A stretch of 64,000 nucleotides of DNA, taken from NCBI RefSeq assembly GCF_000715075.1, contig NC_134081.1, positions 107,000,108 to 107,064,107 of the forward strand, written 5' to 3'. This DNA is from Nicotiana tabacum (lineage: Eukaryota; Streptophyta; Magnoliopsida; Solanales; Solanaceae). Both the position numbers and the translations under genes were made by a program. Positions 1-13,115 of this stretch are shown here, in pieces; the stretch's first letter is position 1; the number at the start of each line of letters is the position of its first letter. The notes beneath the pieces were generated by a model, which saw nothing but the letters and a program-made list of their open reading frames with translations, was not told where the DNA came from and did no database searches.

Positions 1-2830
1 GCGCCAATACACAACAATTCAAATGTACTCAGTCATGGAAAAATGACTCAAATGAGAGAACTGCCCCACAAGATTAACAAGTACCACCATAAAGAAATAC
101 TGAAAATCCATCACACACCGTAGAACCATCATACGATTCTAACACAAGGTTCATACCTTAACATAACTCCGCTGCAATGCGTGACCTCATCCAAATGCTG
201 GTCCATATTATATACTTCGAGCCACCCTATTCAAAATCAATAACCACAGAGAAGAAAATGAAACGATGCCACACAAAACCTGAAAGAACCTAACCAATAC
301 TCAATCGATTATGCAATTCCTAAATACTCATCTCGCACAGATTCCACCATAAGATCCCCAATAGAACCGCACCTCGTGTGCATATAACCAATGGGTCATA
401 ACTCCTCGTGGCATAGAAGAGTAACTCATAGATCATTTCAGAACACGAATAAGCTTTAACATCAACTGAATGACACTTCCCTCAACAATAACAGTATGGA
501 GCAACCAATCCAACTCGGTGTAGAATACGCATCCTAATTGGGCCTACCAATGGACCCCCAAATCAACTCTGGTCACCCACAATAGATAAATAACCCTCCA
601 AAAATACACAACGACTGAGTCATAATACATACTATTATCTGGATAGCTTTGGCCACAACTTCACAGTCTGCAACTATGAAACAATCTATTCTTGAAAACT
701 CTCAGTCTCCAAATCTATAGAACACATGAATCACCATTTCCAATCCTATCTATATCGCCCGAATGTATAACACGTCTCTTATTAACGATCATCCCACGAG
801 GAATACTCCTCCCATTCTTTCGTGCCACATAGCAACGTCTTAGAATCAACAGTTGATCAACCAGGAGAGTGCCACAATACCTATGAAATATCCATAATTT
901 AAAACATAGTGCGCCTTCTGAAATGTACACTCTACTCACGCAATACCAAATAATTATAGCATTTATCTAAACATCGAAAATCGTCCATGCCCTCTAATAA
1001 TTTATGACTACCCTTTCAAAACTAAACGGTGACCTTGCACACGCAAACCTTAATCCCATACAACATACCGTATCTATCATGCCATCATATGAAAAATACG
1101 AGAACCTCATAATCATTCTGAGTCATAAGTAGAATACATATCCGATCAGCCAGAAGCCTTCCATTTGATCCCATCTGGTAGAAAATCATAATACTCAACA
1201 TGTTCCTCAGGCCGATAGGAAAATACCCATCTCAAACCATGGTAGAAATCCTCGAGAATTCCTTAGAATTCATTTGCACATAATCAAGCCATCAGATTTA
1301 AATCTCTATAACTCAACCAAGCCACACAGGTTGCCAAATCCGAGAGTATTGCCACCAAAACATCTGTAGAGCCTCACAACATCATAATCACCCAAAAAAC
1401 CGATCATATCTATTACCATACTGGTCTAGTCTACTACCCAGTTGTCCTATTTTCTATGAGTTTCTCTCTAAATCACCCTCAAGTGACATTTCTCCTTGTC
1501 ATAATCCCACGATCCTTTTCCAAAGCTCACTACAGGACATCCTAACATAATATTACCACAACTGTAACACTCACTCTGAAAATACCTTATATGAATTTAA
1601 AATTGTTCTTCTTACATTCCTTATACAAAAATATAGAATCCGTAGTCATACAGAATTACTGCAAATTTTGTCACCATCCAATGTAAATAACCTATTCTAG
1701 AGATATATGAATCCGAAAACATTTCAATTGCCATTTATACATTTTTTTTGAATCCATTAGCACCTTCTCGAGAGTCACCCACTTTGCTCAAATCTAAATT
1801 GCACTGCCTAAATGGACTGAAAGACATGTGCCCCATTAGCACAGCAACACTCAAAGAGGAAATCCTGCCTTAACACCACCAATCTAATTCATACTCTGTG
1901 CGTACTGCATCATTCACTAATAACAACTCACGCATCCCATGATTTTCCTATATTTCATAAATCTCAATATAACCCGTATTTAGGAATTTCTTTACTCGAG
2001 TCATCCTCAACTAATCCACAAGTATGCCTCAGATCAAAATTAAAATTTAATATATAACCATGAAATTGAATTGTCAATAGCAGGCTCCCTCACTTGGCTC
2101 AAATCCATAGATTAAAACACTCGATAACTCACAATATCCATACTCTATTACTTCCATAATATTGCAGTCAGTTCAACGAAAATTCTTCTCAAACTCATAC
2201 AACGCCAACCATAAAAATACCTCAATCGTCCTGCTAAGCTCGCATTCATTCTCTTAACACTCAAGTCAACTTTCTCAACCAGATCCAAATTCAAATCTTA
2301 ACACATACGCCCCGCTGGCAGAAAAGAAACTCTCCACTCACATTATAAGAAACACACCTACGTAGTTTACTCTGTAGGGGATAACTCACAAATCCATTTC
2401 ACCGCTCATCGAGTCACAAATTCCACTCGTAGGTACATTACCGCACATATGAGTCCAAATGTACAAGTTACAACTGAAGGTACCGAGCTTAAGTTGGGGT
2501 CTAACCGCGGCCTCAAGTCCTCCAGACTGGCCCATCACCAAAATATAGAATACATATCTCGGACCTCATTCATATAATCAAAGTCGGCAATGCATAGATG
2601 ATATCGAGCGCTCATGTGCGCATACGAATACGTGGAAGGAATTCAAAGAGTTATGTCTCAAGCTGAATCAATTCCGCACAATAAGGAAAGAAAGATGGGA
2701 AGTATATATCCTTAATGCCCTGTAGCCTCTCGAATATAAGTAAGGACGGCATCATACCGATCCGCAAGACTCTACTAGACACTTGCTCATGACTTGTAGA
2801 ACCTATGAACCTGGAGCTCTGATACCACCT
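1..2830 (-). mobile_element. Element A interior: non-coding LARD-like LTR retrotransposon, open at left edge
   Basis: Read on the minus strand, this begins right after the LTR end and primer site near 2830 and runs leftward off the window. It has no gag, protease, RT or integrase signature; only small random frames are present. It is clearly homologous to the interior of element C (15496-19917, plus strand). For example, the leader that follows the primer site, the segment ending in a run about a glutinous 'tgggtgactc' motif, and the region around 300-1200 match in the same order. The conserved order of non-coding sequence in two independent copies is what defines a LARD (large retrotransposon derivative) family. 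The 3' LTR must lie left of position 1. Compared with C, about 1 kb of the early interior appears to be missing. Confidence 0.8.
2816..2827 (-). other. Primer-binding site of element A
   Basis: Reading on the minus strand, TGGTATCAGAGC follows the LTR end (...GGGTCGTGATA) after a 3-base gap. This is the usual plant initiator tRNA-Met primer site for minus-strand DNA synthesis. It fixes the orientation of element A. Confidence 0.85.
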
Positions 2831-3691
2831 TATCACGACCCAAAATTCAACTAGTCGTGATGGCACCTAACCCAACCCGCTAGGTAAGCCAATTATCAAC
2901 TATCCAATTCTAATAACAATACAACAATTTAAGTAAAGAAAAAAAATCTTAATCTTAAACATTCCCCAAGAACTGGTAGTACAAATTATGAGCTTCTAAG
3001 AATAGAGTATACAAAGTTGGTATGAAGTAATACATCATTTGTTTGAAAAGTACATAAAGAGAGTTTAATGAATCTAAGGCTACCATGAACAAGAGGCAGT
3101 AACATTCGGAATGCAGGTACATCTTCACATCCAACTCCCAACGAACACAGCAGCATTAGCAGCCAGTATCTGCACTCAAGGTGCAGAAGTGTAGTATGAG
3201 TACAACCAAACCCATGTACTCAATAAGTAACAAACCTAACCTTAGATTGAAAGTAGTGACGCGCTTGTACTAAGGTCGGGTCCAAGACCAATAGTCAACA
3301 ACAATCCATAACAACGTAAAGCAATTAATACAAGAAGTAACTCAGAGATAAAATGCTCAGCAAAATCATGATTTTCGAAAATTGTTTTGCTTTTCAAGTA
3401 CCACAGTGAAAACCCAAATCGTTTACCGAAGTTGCCAAAAATATGAATAAGTTTGAAAACTGTAATTTTCCCAAAAATCCTTTCAATGATAATTAAGATG
3501 TCTCGTTTTCTTTCCAGATAACCAGTGTAAAACAAATGCATCACTATGCCCATATGTCAATATGTGTGAGAAATCATGAATGACGTGATACGTACAACAT
3601 AGGGAAAATACGTCTTTATGCAAGTATGTCATGTGTGCATATCAATGCAATGTTGTATGTGATGCACCCTGATGACAGCCTCATGTGCTCA

Positions 3692-3988
3692 TACTCTCGA
3701 ATACTCAACCACTCGGTACTGTATATGTCCCATACGGCCTAGGGAAGATCCATCCCAGAACATATACATCACTGACTATAAGTCACCCAGTACCGAGGAA
3801 GGCCAATCCAGCCCTGTGGAGAAGATCCATCTCCAGGTTCACACTCTCAAATAATCAACCACTCGGTACTGTATATGCCCCTTACGGCCCAGGGAAGATC
3901 CATCCCAGAACATATACATCACTGACTATAAGTCACCCAGTACCGAGGAAGGCCAATCCAGCCCAGTGGAGAAGATCCATCTCCATAT
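3692..3988. repeat. 150-bp direct tandem duplication inside LTR A
   Basis: Two adjacent copies with period 150 (anchor words at 3705 and 3855). Each copy holds an inverted pair, CTCGGTACTG and CAGTACCGAG (in copy 1 at 3712-3721 and 3788-3797), which could form a 10-bp stem around a 66-base loop. Small overlapping frames here are by-products of the duplication. Confidence 0.85.
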
Positions 3989-4989
3989 AATATCAACCGC
4001 GCTCACTGGGGGTGTGTGCAGACTCTGGAGGGGCTCCTTCAGCCCAAGCGCTATCATAAATTAGTATCAATATGAGAATAAATCAGGCCCTCAGCCTCAC
4101 TCAGTCATCAAGCTCTCTAGTCTCTCTCTCATGGGCTAACAATGTCATGAAAATAGCACGAAAATGATGATATGATGTATCAATCAATAACAACAGAGAC
4201 TAAGATATGATATGCATATGAATGCGTATGACTGAGTATGTAATGCATTGAAAGCAGATAACTTAACATCAAAAATGGCCTTGGTGGGTCCCAACAGGAT
4301 AAACATATATTCTAAACATAGTTTATAGCATGAATCACATTTTGATAACTCTAGTACGTGGAGATTTCATGATTTCAGACAAGTTCAGATAACTACAAAA
4401 TACCACTGAAATAACTGTCATAATTTATACGGTGCACGCCCACACGCCTGACACCTAGCATGTGCGTCACCTCAATACAAAATACATAACACATATAATC
4501 AGGGTTCATACCCTCAGCTCCAAGATTAGAAGAGTTACTTACCTCGAACAAGATGAATCCAATGCCGAGCAAGCTAAACAATGCTCCGGAAATTCCATTT
4601 TACGTGCATCAACTTTTGAACAGCTTGAATCTAGCCACAATAAATTTGATTCAGTCCACACAATTATAGAAATTAACTTTGTATCAAAATACTAATATTT
4701 TCCTAAAAAATCCGAAATTACACTCCAAAAATCGCCCGTGGGGTCCACGTCTCGGAATCCGACGAAACTCAAAAATTCATATTATGACCTTTAAGCCTAC
4801 ACTCCCAATTTCCTCTTTAAATTCATCAACCAATTTCTAAAAATGAAGATAGATTCATGGAATAAAATCACAAGAGAGTCAAGAACACTTACCCCAAGTT
4901 TTGTGGAAACATTCCTCTCCAAAGTCGCCCAAACCGAGCTCCAAAATGTCCAAAATGAGAAAAATGTCGAACCCTTGAACTTAAAGGAT

Positions 4990-5230
4990 CTGCCCAGGCT
5001 TTTCGCACTTACGGAGCCTGCGCTCGCGCCTGCGCAACCGCTTCTGCGGAAATATTGCCACACCTGCGCTAAAACTCGCTTCTGCGCCTAAGACCTTCGC
5101 TTCTGCGGGGCCACAGATGCACCCCAATTTCCTGCTTCTGCGATCAATTTCAGCCCAGCCTTCCTTCGCTTTTGTGACCAACTGTCCGCATCTGCCGACT
5201 CGCATCTGCGTGCATTCTTCCACAAATGCG
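4990..5230. repeat. CG-rich CTTCTGCG-type short-repeat array in LTR A
   Basis: Degenerate words such as CTTCTGCG, CACCTGCG and TCGCTTCTGC recur about every 15-30 bases. The array lies in the U3-like part of LTR A. The same place in other LTRs of this window holds a different short word. Confidence 0.7.
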
Positions 5231-5927
5231 GAAAGACCAGAACCAACTGCCTTCAATAGTGCAACATGAAACGAAATTTATCTGAACCTCGTCTGAAACT
5301 TACCCGAGGCCCCCAGGACCTCAACCAAATATACCAACAAGTCCTATAACATAATACAAACCTACTCGAGGCCTCAAATCACACCTAACAACATTGAAAC
5401 GATGAATCACACCTTAATTCAAAATCAATGAACATTGAAACTTCAACTTCCACAATCGATGCCGAAACCTATCAAATCACGTCCGATTGACCTCAAATTT
5501 TGTACACAAGTCACATTTCACATTAAGGACCTTTTCCAATTTCCAGAAACAGATTCCGACCCCGATATCAAAAAGTCAAGCCCCTGGTCAAACTTCTCAA
5601 AAATTCAACTTTCGTCATTTCAAGCCTAATTCCACTACGGACCTCCAAAAAATTTTTTGGACACGCTTCTAAGTCCAAAATCACCATACAGAGCTATTGG
5701 AATCATCAGAATTCAAATCCGAGGTTGTTTACACATAATTCGACATACGGTTGACTTTTCCAACTTAAGCTTTCCATTTTGAGACTAAGTGTCTCAATTC
5801 ATTCTGAAATCTCTCCGGACACGAACTAACTAATCCGATAGGTTATAATACAATTGTAAAGCATAAGTTGAGCAATAAATGGGGGAACGAGGCTGTAATA
5901 CTCAAAATGACCGGCCGGGTCGTTACA

Positions 5928-7126
5928 CTTTCGTACCTGCGAAGCCAAAGGCCGCTTCTGCAGCATCGCTTCTGCGGTATCAAGACCGCTTCTGTGTAAA
6001 ACACTGGAGGCCGCCTTTTCGCACTTGCGGACAAATGTTCCGCTCCTGTGACATCGCAGGTGCGTAAATGCACCTTGCTTATGTGTTCTACTCCGCTTCT
6101 GCGTTCTAGGAGGCCGCATCTGCGCCATCGCAGATGCGGAATAAATCTCGCACTTGTGGGCACTTCCCAGCTCACCCAAAACCGCTTCTGCGACCCTCTT
6201 GGCCACTTCTGCGGCTCTGCACCTGCGGCCAAAACCTCACAGGTGCGGTTACACTAGGTGACAGTAGCTCCAGCAGTCCTCCAAGCCCAAACTCGATCTG
6301 TTTACCATCCGAAATTCACCCGAGGCCCTCGGGGCCTCAACCAAATATACCAACATGTTCCAAAACACATTACGAACTTAGTCGAGCCTTCGAATCACAG
6401 CAAACATCGCTAAAATCATGAATTGCACTCCAATTCAAGCTTAATGAACTTTAGAACTTCAAACTTCTTCCTTCGATGCCGAAATCTATCAAATCACGTC
6501 CGATTGACCTCAAATTTTTCACAGAGGTCATAATTGACATTACGGACCTACTCTAACTTCTAGAATCAAAATCCGACCCCGATATCAAAAAGTCCACTCT
6601 CGGTCAAACTTCTCAAAAACCTTCAAATTTCTAACTTTCGCCAAATGATCCCGAAATGCCTTACGGACCTCCAAATCCACATCCGGACGCGCTCCCAATA
6701 CCAGAATCACCATATAGAGCTATTCCCAGACTCGGAATCCCAAGCGGACATCAATAACATTGAAATGCACTTCAACCCAAATTTATGAAATTCTTCCGAA
6801 ACGCCAACATTCCACAATAGGCGCTGAAACGCTCCCGGGTCATCCAAAACCCTATCCGGACATACGCCTAAGTCCAAAATTATCATACGAACCTGTTAGA
6901 ACCTTCCAACCCCGATTCCGAGGTCGTTTACTCAAAATCAAACCGTAGACAATTTTTCCAACTCAAAGCTTCCAAAATGAGAGTTTTCTTTCCAAATCAA
7001 CTCCGAACTTCCCGAAATTCAATTTCGGACACGTGTACAAGTCATAATATCTTAAGTGAAACTACTCAAGGCCTCAAACCTCCGAACGACGCGCTAGAAC
7101 TCAAAACGACCGGTTGGGTCGTTACA
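5928..7126 (-). mobile_element. Older minus-strand LTR fragment interrupted by element A
   Basis: On the minus strand it begins TGTAACGACCCAACCGG at 7126 and resembles fragment H (52113-52966) through most of its length. It carries its own CTTCTGCG/CACCTGCGG array at about 5930-6250, and element A is inserted within that array. The remainder of this LTR should lie beyond the left edge, past the end of A. It encodes nothing. Confidence 0.75.
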
Positions 7127-7410
7127 ATAAATAAGGGTTAATAGTAAAAAACTTATTCTAATTAATTTGAAACTGATGGAATATTTATTAGTAATCAAGA
7201 GCCTTAAAATATATAGAAAGAAGATGCATTATTTGTGTTATGAATCATTTAGTTAAAAAAAAATCGTAACTTTAACCAAATAAATAATTGGTCAAGGTCA
7301 GAAATTTCATCATATGTTGAAGGTTACAATTACAAATTATTAGTACAGAAGTTGCACTAATAAAAAAACTCACGAAGTTTACTAGCAAACTTAATTATGT
7401 TTTGGTTAGT
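7127..7410. other. AT-rich DNA without recognisable feature
   Basis: Low-complexity AT-rich sequence with no frame, repeat array or RNA signal that I can recognise. It ends in TTAGT (7406-7410), the left target duplication of solo LTR B, so it was contiguous with 22910 onward before B inserted. Confidence 0.7.
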
Positions 7411-8059
7411 TGTGATGACCCAAAAGGTCATCTTTAAATTTATTAATTATTTTTATTTTCTGAGACCTCAAATAGTACTATTCATTATTCCTCGACTTGC
7501 GTGCGTAGTTCGTATAATTTTTCGGAAAGTTTTTATGTGAAAAATGGATTAAAATGTGAAATAGAGCCTTAAAACTCAATTAAGTTGACTTTGGTCATCA
7601 TTTTTAGCAAACAGACCCGGTCAGTATTTTGACAGTTCCAGTAGGTCCGTATCGTGATTTGGGACATGGGCGTATGCCCGAGATTTAATTTGGAGGTCCC
7701 TAGTTTAAATTATGACCATTTAACAGAAACTAGAAATTTAAAGGCTAAAGATTTCCAAAGTATGACCACGAATTTGACTTTTTGATATCGGACTCGGATT
7801 GAGATTTTGAGAATTGGAATAGCTCCGTTATATCATTTATGACTTGTTATTTGAAGTCATTCCGGATTCATTTAATATGTTTTGGCACGAAATTTGCAAA
7901 TTAAAAAGAACTCAAAAGTTCGAATCGAGGTGTGAATTATAATTTTGATGTTGTTTTATGTGATTTGAAACCCCGAGTAAGTCCGTATTATGTTTTTGGA
8001 CTTGCTGGAATATTCAGACGAGGTCTTGAGTGGCTCGAATGAGTTTCAGACGAGCCACA

Positions 8060-8345
8060 GAGCAATTGGAACCTGCACTGCTGGTTCTGGTGTGTCGCAC
8101 CTGTGACATTCTGTGCACAGGTGTGTGGTCACTCCTGCAGAATTCCAGATGCTTATGCGACATTGAACAGACCTGCCGAGCTTCACTTCTGTGGAGGAAT
8201 GAGCGCAGGTGCGCAACCGCATCCGTGATGGACGATCCGCTTCTGCGAGGCAGTCCGCTTCTGCGGTCACTGGGACGCTTCTGCGATGTCGCAGGTGCGA
8301 CATTTCTGGGCGCAGATGTGGCCACTGGACAAGCTGTCCTGTTTC
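8060..8345. repeat. CG-rich CTTCTGCG-type array in LTR B
   Basis: Repeated words CTTCTGCG, CACCTGTGAC and TGCGGTC in the U3-like region, ending about 120 bases before a TTTTGAGTC transition into the leader-like part. Frames of 103-129 codons on both strands arise only because the CG-rich array lacks stops. Confidence 0.65.
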
Positions 8346-9284
8346 GGAAATGCGAGGCCGTAGGTGTGAAAATATAGTCCGCATGCGCGAAAATGCTAGG
8401 CAGAATACATAAAATCGGGTTTTAGCCATTTTCACTCATTTGTGAGTTTTGAGTCTCGAATTTTGGCGATTCCAAAGGGATTTTTCCCGACTTTGAATTG
8501 GGTAAGTTTTCTATAACCAAAAGTGATTATATTTCATAAATCCATGTCTATATTCAACCTATATTTCGGATTTAGATGGAAGAAATTGAAATTTTTGTAA
8601 AACTTTCCAAAAATAAAAATTTAAGATTTAAAGGTTCATTTGACATCGAAATTTGATAATTTTTGTATGGTTGGACTCGTCTCGGAACGGGTGTACGGAT
8701 TTTGTAAGTTTTTCTGAGATTCGAGATGTGGGTCCCACTATTGATTTTTTAGATGAATTTTTGATTTTAATTCGGAAAATTAGTAAATTTATATGGAATT
8801 AATTCCTACAATTTGTATTGAGTATATTGAATTGTTTATGACTAGATTTTAGGATTTCAGACACTAATTCATGAGGGAAAGGTTTATTGGATTCTTTAAT
8901 TTGGTTACAAAGTGAGGTAAGTGTCGTGTTTAACCTTGGCATGAGGGAGTAGGGCTTATTTGTCTATTTGCTATGGGATTTAATGTGCGGGTACAACGTA
9001 TATGTGAGGTGACGAGTACTTATGCGTTGTGGTTGAGTCAAAGCATGCAGGTGGGATTTGTTTATCGAGAATAATTTTTTATTTAATTAAAATATTCCTA
9101 CTTAAGTTTATTATTGATTATTTGATCATTATTCATGAAATTGTTATTCATTTAATTATTGTTGAATATTTTGGAAGGTGAAGTCGGTATTCTGGTATTG
9201 AACTGATTGATAAGTGTATATCCCCGCATTTAATTACTCTTCCGAATTTATATTATTATTTTTATGGTAAGGAAGAGTGTAAAA

Positions 9285-9559
9285 GCACGAAGGGTAATGC
9301 CGTGCCATTTTTATTATTTATACTATCATTGTCATGGTGAGAAAGAGTGTAAAAGCACGAAGGGTGTTGTCGTGTCATTTTTGAGTGTATAAGCACGAAG
9401 GGTGATGCCGTGTCATTTTCAAAGAGTGTAAAAGCACGAAGGGTGATGCCGTGCCAAATGAGAGTAAAAGCACGAAGGGTGATACCGTACCAATTATTAT
9501 TATTTATTTATCAGTTTATGGGAGGAATGAGAGTAAAAGCACGAAGGGTGGTGCCGTGC
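9285..9559 (+). repeat. Hairpin array in LTR B (GCACG...CGTGC units)
   Basis: Six units of the form GCACGAAGGGTGATGCCGTG, each with 5-bp arms GCACG and CGTGC around a loop of about 11 bases. Spacing is uneven (about 30-70 bases). Some arms have decayed to CGTGT or CGTAC. Confidence 0.85.
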
Positions 9560-9803
9560 CATTTTCATATTATCAGTTGCTCATTTTATTGTTGATTAAT
9601 TATTTGGCTGTTACGTGACATTCCTCCTGCTGAAATTTCTATATCATTCCCCTACGCATGTTCCCTTCCAAATTTATAAATTTTTATTTATTGTGTTGTT
9701 GTTTCTTTGTATTTATATATACTTCTACAAGTTATTTACGTACGTGTCTTGTCATAGCCTCGTCACTACTTCGTCGAGGTTAGGCTCGACACTTACGGAG
9801 TAC

Positions 9804-12044
9804 TGCAACGACCCGACCGGTTGTTTTGAGCAGTTACACTCCTTTCAACTATTTGAAGTTTTGAATAACTTCCTACGAGGTATTATGACTTGTGTGAATT
9901 GTCGGTTTTGGTTTTAAGCTATTTCGGAGTTAGCTTGGAAGAATGAATTTCATGTTGGAAGCTTAAGTTGAAATAGTTGACCGGATGTTGAATTATGTGC
10001 AAACGACCCCGGAATAGAGTTTTGATGATTTCAATAGCTCTGTATGGTGATTTTGGACTTAGGAGCGTGTCCGGAAAATTATTTGGAGGTCGGTAGAGGA
10101 ATTAGGCTTGAAATGGCAAAAGTTGAATTTTTGGAAAGTTTGACCGGGGTGTTGACTTTTTGATATCGGAGTCGAAATCCAGTTCTGAAAATTTTCATAG
10201 ATCCGTTATGTCATTTATGACTTGTGTGCAAAATTTTAGGTCAATCAGAATTGATTTGACAGGTTTCGGCATGGAATGTAGAAGTTGGAAATTCTTAAGT
10301 TCCTTAAACTTGAATTGGGGTATGATTCATGGTTTTAGCATTGTTTGATATGATTTGAGGTTTCGACTAAGTCTGTATGATGTTATAGGACTTGTTGGTA
10401 TGATTTGACGGGTCCCGAGGGGCTTGAGTGTATTTTTTTGGGATCATTGGTTGAGAGACTAGTAAGGTTAAGAAATTTAGGAGTTTGACCATAGTCAATA
10501 TCGGGTCAATACGACCTCGTTTCAGTGTTTTGAGAGCACGAGCAGTTCCGTAGCGTGTTTTATGATTGAAATGCATATATGGATTGTCTCCGGGAGGTTT
10601 CGGGTGAGTTTCGGATGGTTAACGGATCAAAATTTTGACTTAAACAGCTGCTAGAAATTTTTGTTGCCGGAAAAATCGAGGTCATAAAAATCAAGGACCG
10701 AAGGCCGAAGACCAAAGGTAGAAAACCGAAGGCCGAGGGCCTGGACAGAAATGTAAGTTTTAAAGCAGGGGACTGCGTCCCATTTTCCATTTTTATCAAA
10801 TTGGAGCTTGGGATAGGCGATTTTTGGGAGATTGTTAGAGAAAATATCGGGGTAAGTTTTCTTAACTCAATTATGGTTAGATTACCCGAATCCATCATTT
10901 GCTTTCACCATTTAATTAGTGTTTTTGAGATTAAAATTTGGGAAAATTTTAGAAATCTTATAGAAACAAATTTTTGAGATTTTGGTGTCGATTCAGAGTC
11001 GGATTTGGGTGAAACTGGTATGGTTGGACTCGTAATTGAATGGGTTGTCGGATTTTGTGAGTTTCGCCGGATTCCGAGACATGGGCCCCATGGGCGATTT
11101 TTGAGCTAAAATTCGGATTTTTAAGGAAAGTTAGCATTTTCTTATGGAATTAATTCCAATAAATTTTATTGACTTAATTGAATTATTTGTGGCTAGATTC
11201 GAGGCGTTTGAAGGCCAATTCATGAGGCAAAGGCTTTACGGAATAAGAATTTCACGGTTTGAGGTAAGTAATAATTTTAAATCTGGTCCTGAGGGTATGA
11301 AACGCCAGATCTTGTGTCATGTGATTATTTTGGAGATGACGCACATGCTAGGTGACGGACGTGAGGGCGTGCACCGAGGGGATTTTGACTTGGTCCATCC
11401 TGTGAAACTGTAAAGTTAAATAATTTGTTGTTAGCTATATGCTCTCTCTATGTGTTAAAGAAATTTGATTGTAAATCATGCTTAGGCTATGTGATAGTAC
11501 TGTTGGGAACCGCAAAGGTCGCATACTTGTTGAATTATTTGCTAATTGATGCCTTGTACTCAGTCATGATTTTTCTTGCGTATCATATCTCAGTCTTTCT
11601 TGATTTTTGTTGATACACTATGTTGTCTTTGTTTGGGCTGATCTTTGTGATTTCCGAGAGCCCAAGAGACTAGAGAGGTTGATGACTGAGTAAGGCCGAG
11701 GGCTTGTCGGTGAGGTATGTATATTATGGCACGTGAGTTGTCCGTGCAGCACGTAAGTTATCCGTGCGGGATATTATGGCACGTGAGTTGTTCGTGCAGT
11801 ACGTGAGTTGTCCGTGCGGATTATAGCGCTTGGGCTGTAGAAGCCCCTCCGGAGTCTGTACACCTCCAGTGAGTGCAAGTACCCATTGAGTGTGAGTGTT
11901 GAAGGTTGAGAGTCGAGTGGTTGAGCTGTTGTGATGAGTTGAGTGATTATTTCCCTGAGAGGCTGTACTTGCTTTTCATTTATTGTTGCACTTAGTTGCT
12001 ATCTCTCATTGTTGTGAAATTCTCTGAAAGCTTTTTATATCCGG
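9804..12044 (+). mobile_element. Element C 5' LTR, first part
   Basis: Begins TGCAACGACCCGACCGG inside solo LTR B, directly after AGTAC. It matches the 3' LTR of C (19918 onward) along its length. The TGC start, compared with TGT in the other copy, is a point change. It contains a short CCGAAGG array (10690-10745), a TTTAAAG box near 10756, donor-like GTAAGT sites near 10854 and 11264, the AGGTGACGG core near 11350 and GCACGTGAG...CGTGC hairpins at 11730-11822. It is interrupted at 12044 by D. Confidence 0.9.
11977..12044 (+). repeat. 68-bp direct repeat, left copy flanking D
   Basis: The 68 bases before D reappear directly after D (14879-14946) with five differences that I count. The intact 3' LTR of C has this segment once (about 22126-22193). 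The duplication is far longer than the 5-bp target duplication made by gypsy integrase. Confidence 0.85.
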
Positions 12045-12775
12045 TGTGATGACCCAAAAGGTCATCTTATGTTTTAGAACTCGAATCTATGCTTTTAAGC
12101 CTTAAAAATCTCATTTTTACCCTCCTCGATTTGCGTGCATAGTTCGGGAAAGTTTCCGGAAAACTTTTATGTTGAAAATTGATGAAAATAAGAATTTATG
12201 CCTTAAAAGTTGATTTAAGTTGACTTCGGTCAATATTTTTGGTAAACGGGCCTGAATCTGTGTTTTGACGGTCCCGGTGGGTCCGTATCGAATTATGGGA
12301 CCTGGACGTATGCCCGGAATCGAATTCGGAGGTCCCTAGCTCAAGTTATGAATTTTTGACGAAAATTAAAAGTCTGCAAATTATTTGTTTTTAAGAATTG
12401 ATTGATGTTTTGCATTGTTAGTACCGAGTCCGTATTTTGGTTTCGGAGCCCGATACAGGTTCATTATGATATTTAAGACTTGTCTGTGAAATTTGGTGAG
12501 AAACGGAGTTGATTTGACGTGATTCGGACCTTCGGTTGAGAAAATAGTAACTTTAAAGTGTTCTTAAGAATTTCATTTGATTTGGTGCTAAATTTAGAGT
12601 TTTAGGTGTTATTTTGGCGATTTGATCGCGCGAGCAGATACGTATGATGTTTTTAGACTTGTGTGCATGTTTGGTTTGGAGCCCCGAGGGCTCGGGTGAG
12701 TTTCGGATAGGCCACGATGTTTTGGACTTTGGAAATCTGGTTTTTTCTGCAGAGTCTAGGTTTTGGCATGTCCTT

Positions 12776-13115
12776 CTTCGCATTCGCGAATGTCCTCTCG
12801 CGAACGCGAAGAGTAAACTGATGAGGCAGGGATTTCTTCTTCGTGAAGGCTTGGTCGCGAACGCGAAGCGATGGGGGCGTTACCCTTCGCGAACGCGACA
12901 AGCCCATCGCGAACATGTAGTGTTAGGCACTAGGGAGGGGGAGTCAGCCTTTTCTTCATCTCGAACGCGAACACTGTCTCGTGAACGCGAAGACCAGGGA
13001 AGCGTAGCCTACGCGAATGCGAGCACTGTCTCGCGAACGCGAAGGCTTGGCAGCCTATACTCTTCACGAATGCGACAGTGCTCTCGCAAACGCGATGAAC
13101 ACTGTCGCCCAGCAC
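12776..13115. repeat. CG-rich CGCGAACGCGAAG array in LTR D
   Basis: About ten degenerate copies of TCGCGAACGCGAAG-like words, alternating with CTTCGCATTCGCGA. The array yields a 193-codon plus-strand frame and overlapping minus-strand frames with no family resemblance. It occupies the position held by the CTTCTGCG array in LTR B. Confidence 0.75.

Larger units (their letters stand above)
2831..5927 (-). mobile_element. 5' LTR of element A
   Basis: On the minus strand the LTR starts TGTAACGACCCGGCCGG at 5927 and ends GGGTCGTGATA at 2831, about 3.1 kb. Its first 100 bases closely resemble the LTR of element J (54150). It carries a CG-rich array of CTTCTGCG-type words at about 4990-5230, a 150-bp duplication at 3692-3988, and the AGGTGACG-type core near 4450 (reverse complement). 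The terminal dinucleotide at the 3' end is TA rather than CA, a decay sign. It sits inside an older minus-strand LTR (5928-7126); the adjacent 5 bases CTTTC at 5928-5932 are the candidate target duplication, but the other end is outside the window. Confidence 0.85.
7411..9803 (+). mobile_element. Solo LTR B, left part (TGTGATGACCC family)
   Basis: Starts TGTGATGACCCAAAAGGTC at 7411 right after TTAGT, and is cut at 9803 by insertion of element C. The right remnant is at about 22673-22904 and is followed by TTAGT again. No interior domain of this family is present, so B is a solo LTR left by recombination between the two LTRs of one element. In order it carries a CTTCTGCG array (about 8060-8345), donor-like GTAAGT sites near 8500 and 8918, an AGGTGACGAG core near 9006 and a hairpin array (9285-9559). 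Confidence 0.9.

Noticed and set aside
5826..6232. Overlapping frames of 126 and 129 codons on the minus strand
   Set aside because: They lie across the CTTCTGCG array and an LTR junction, which makes a biological protein implausible.
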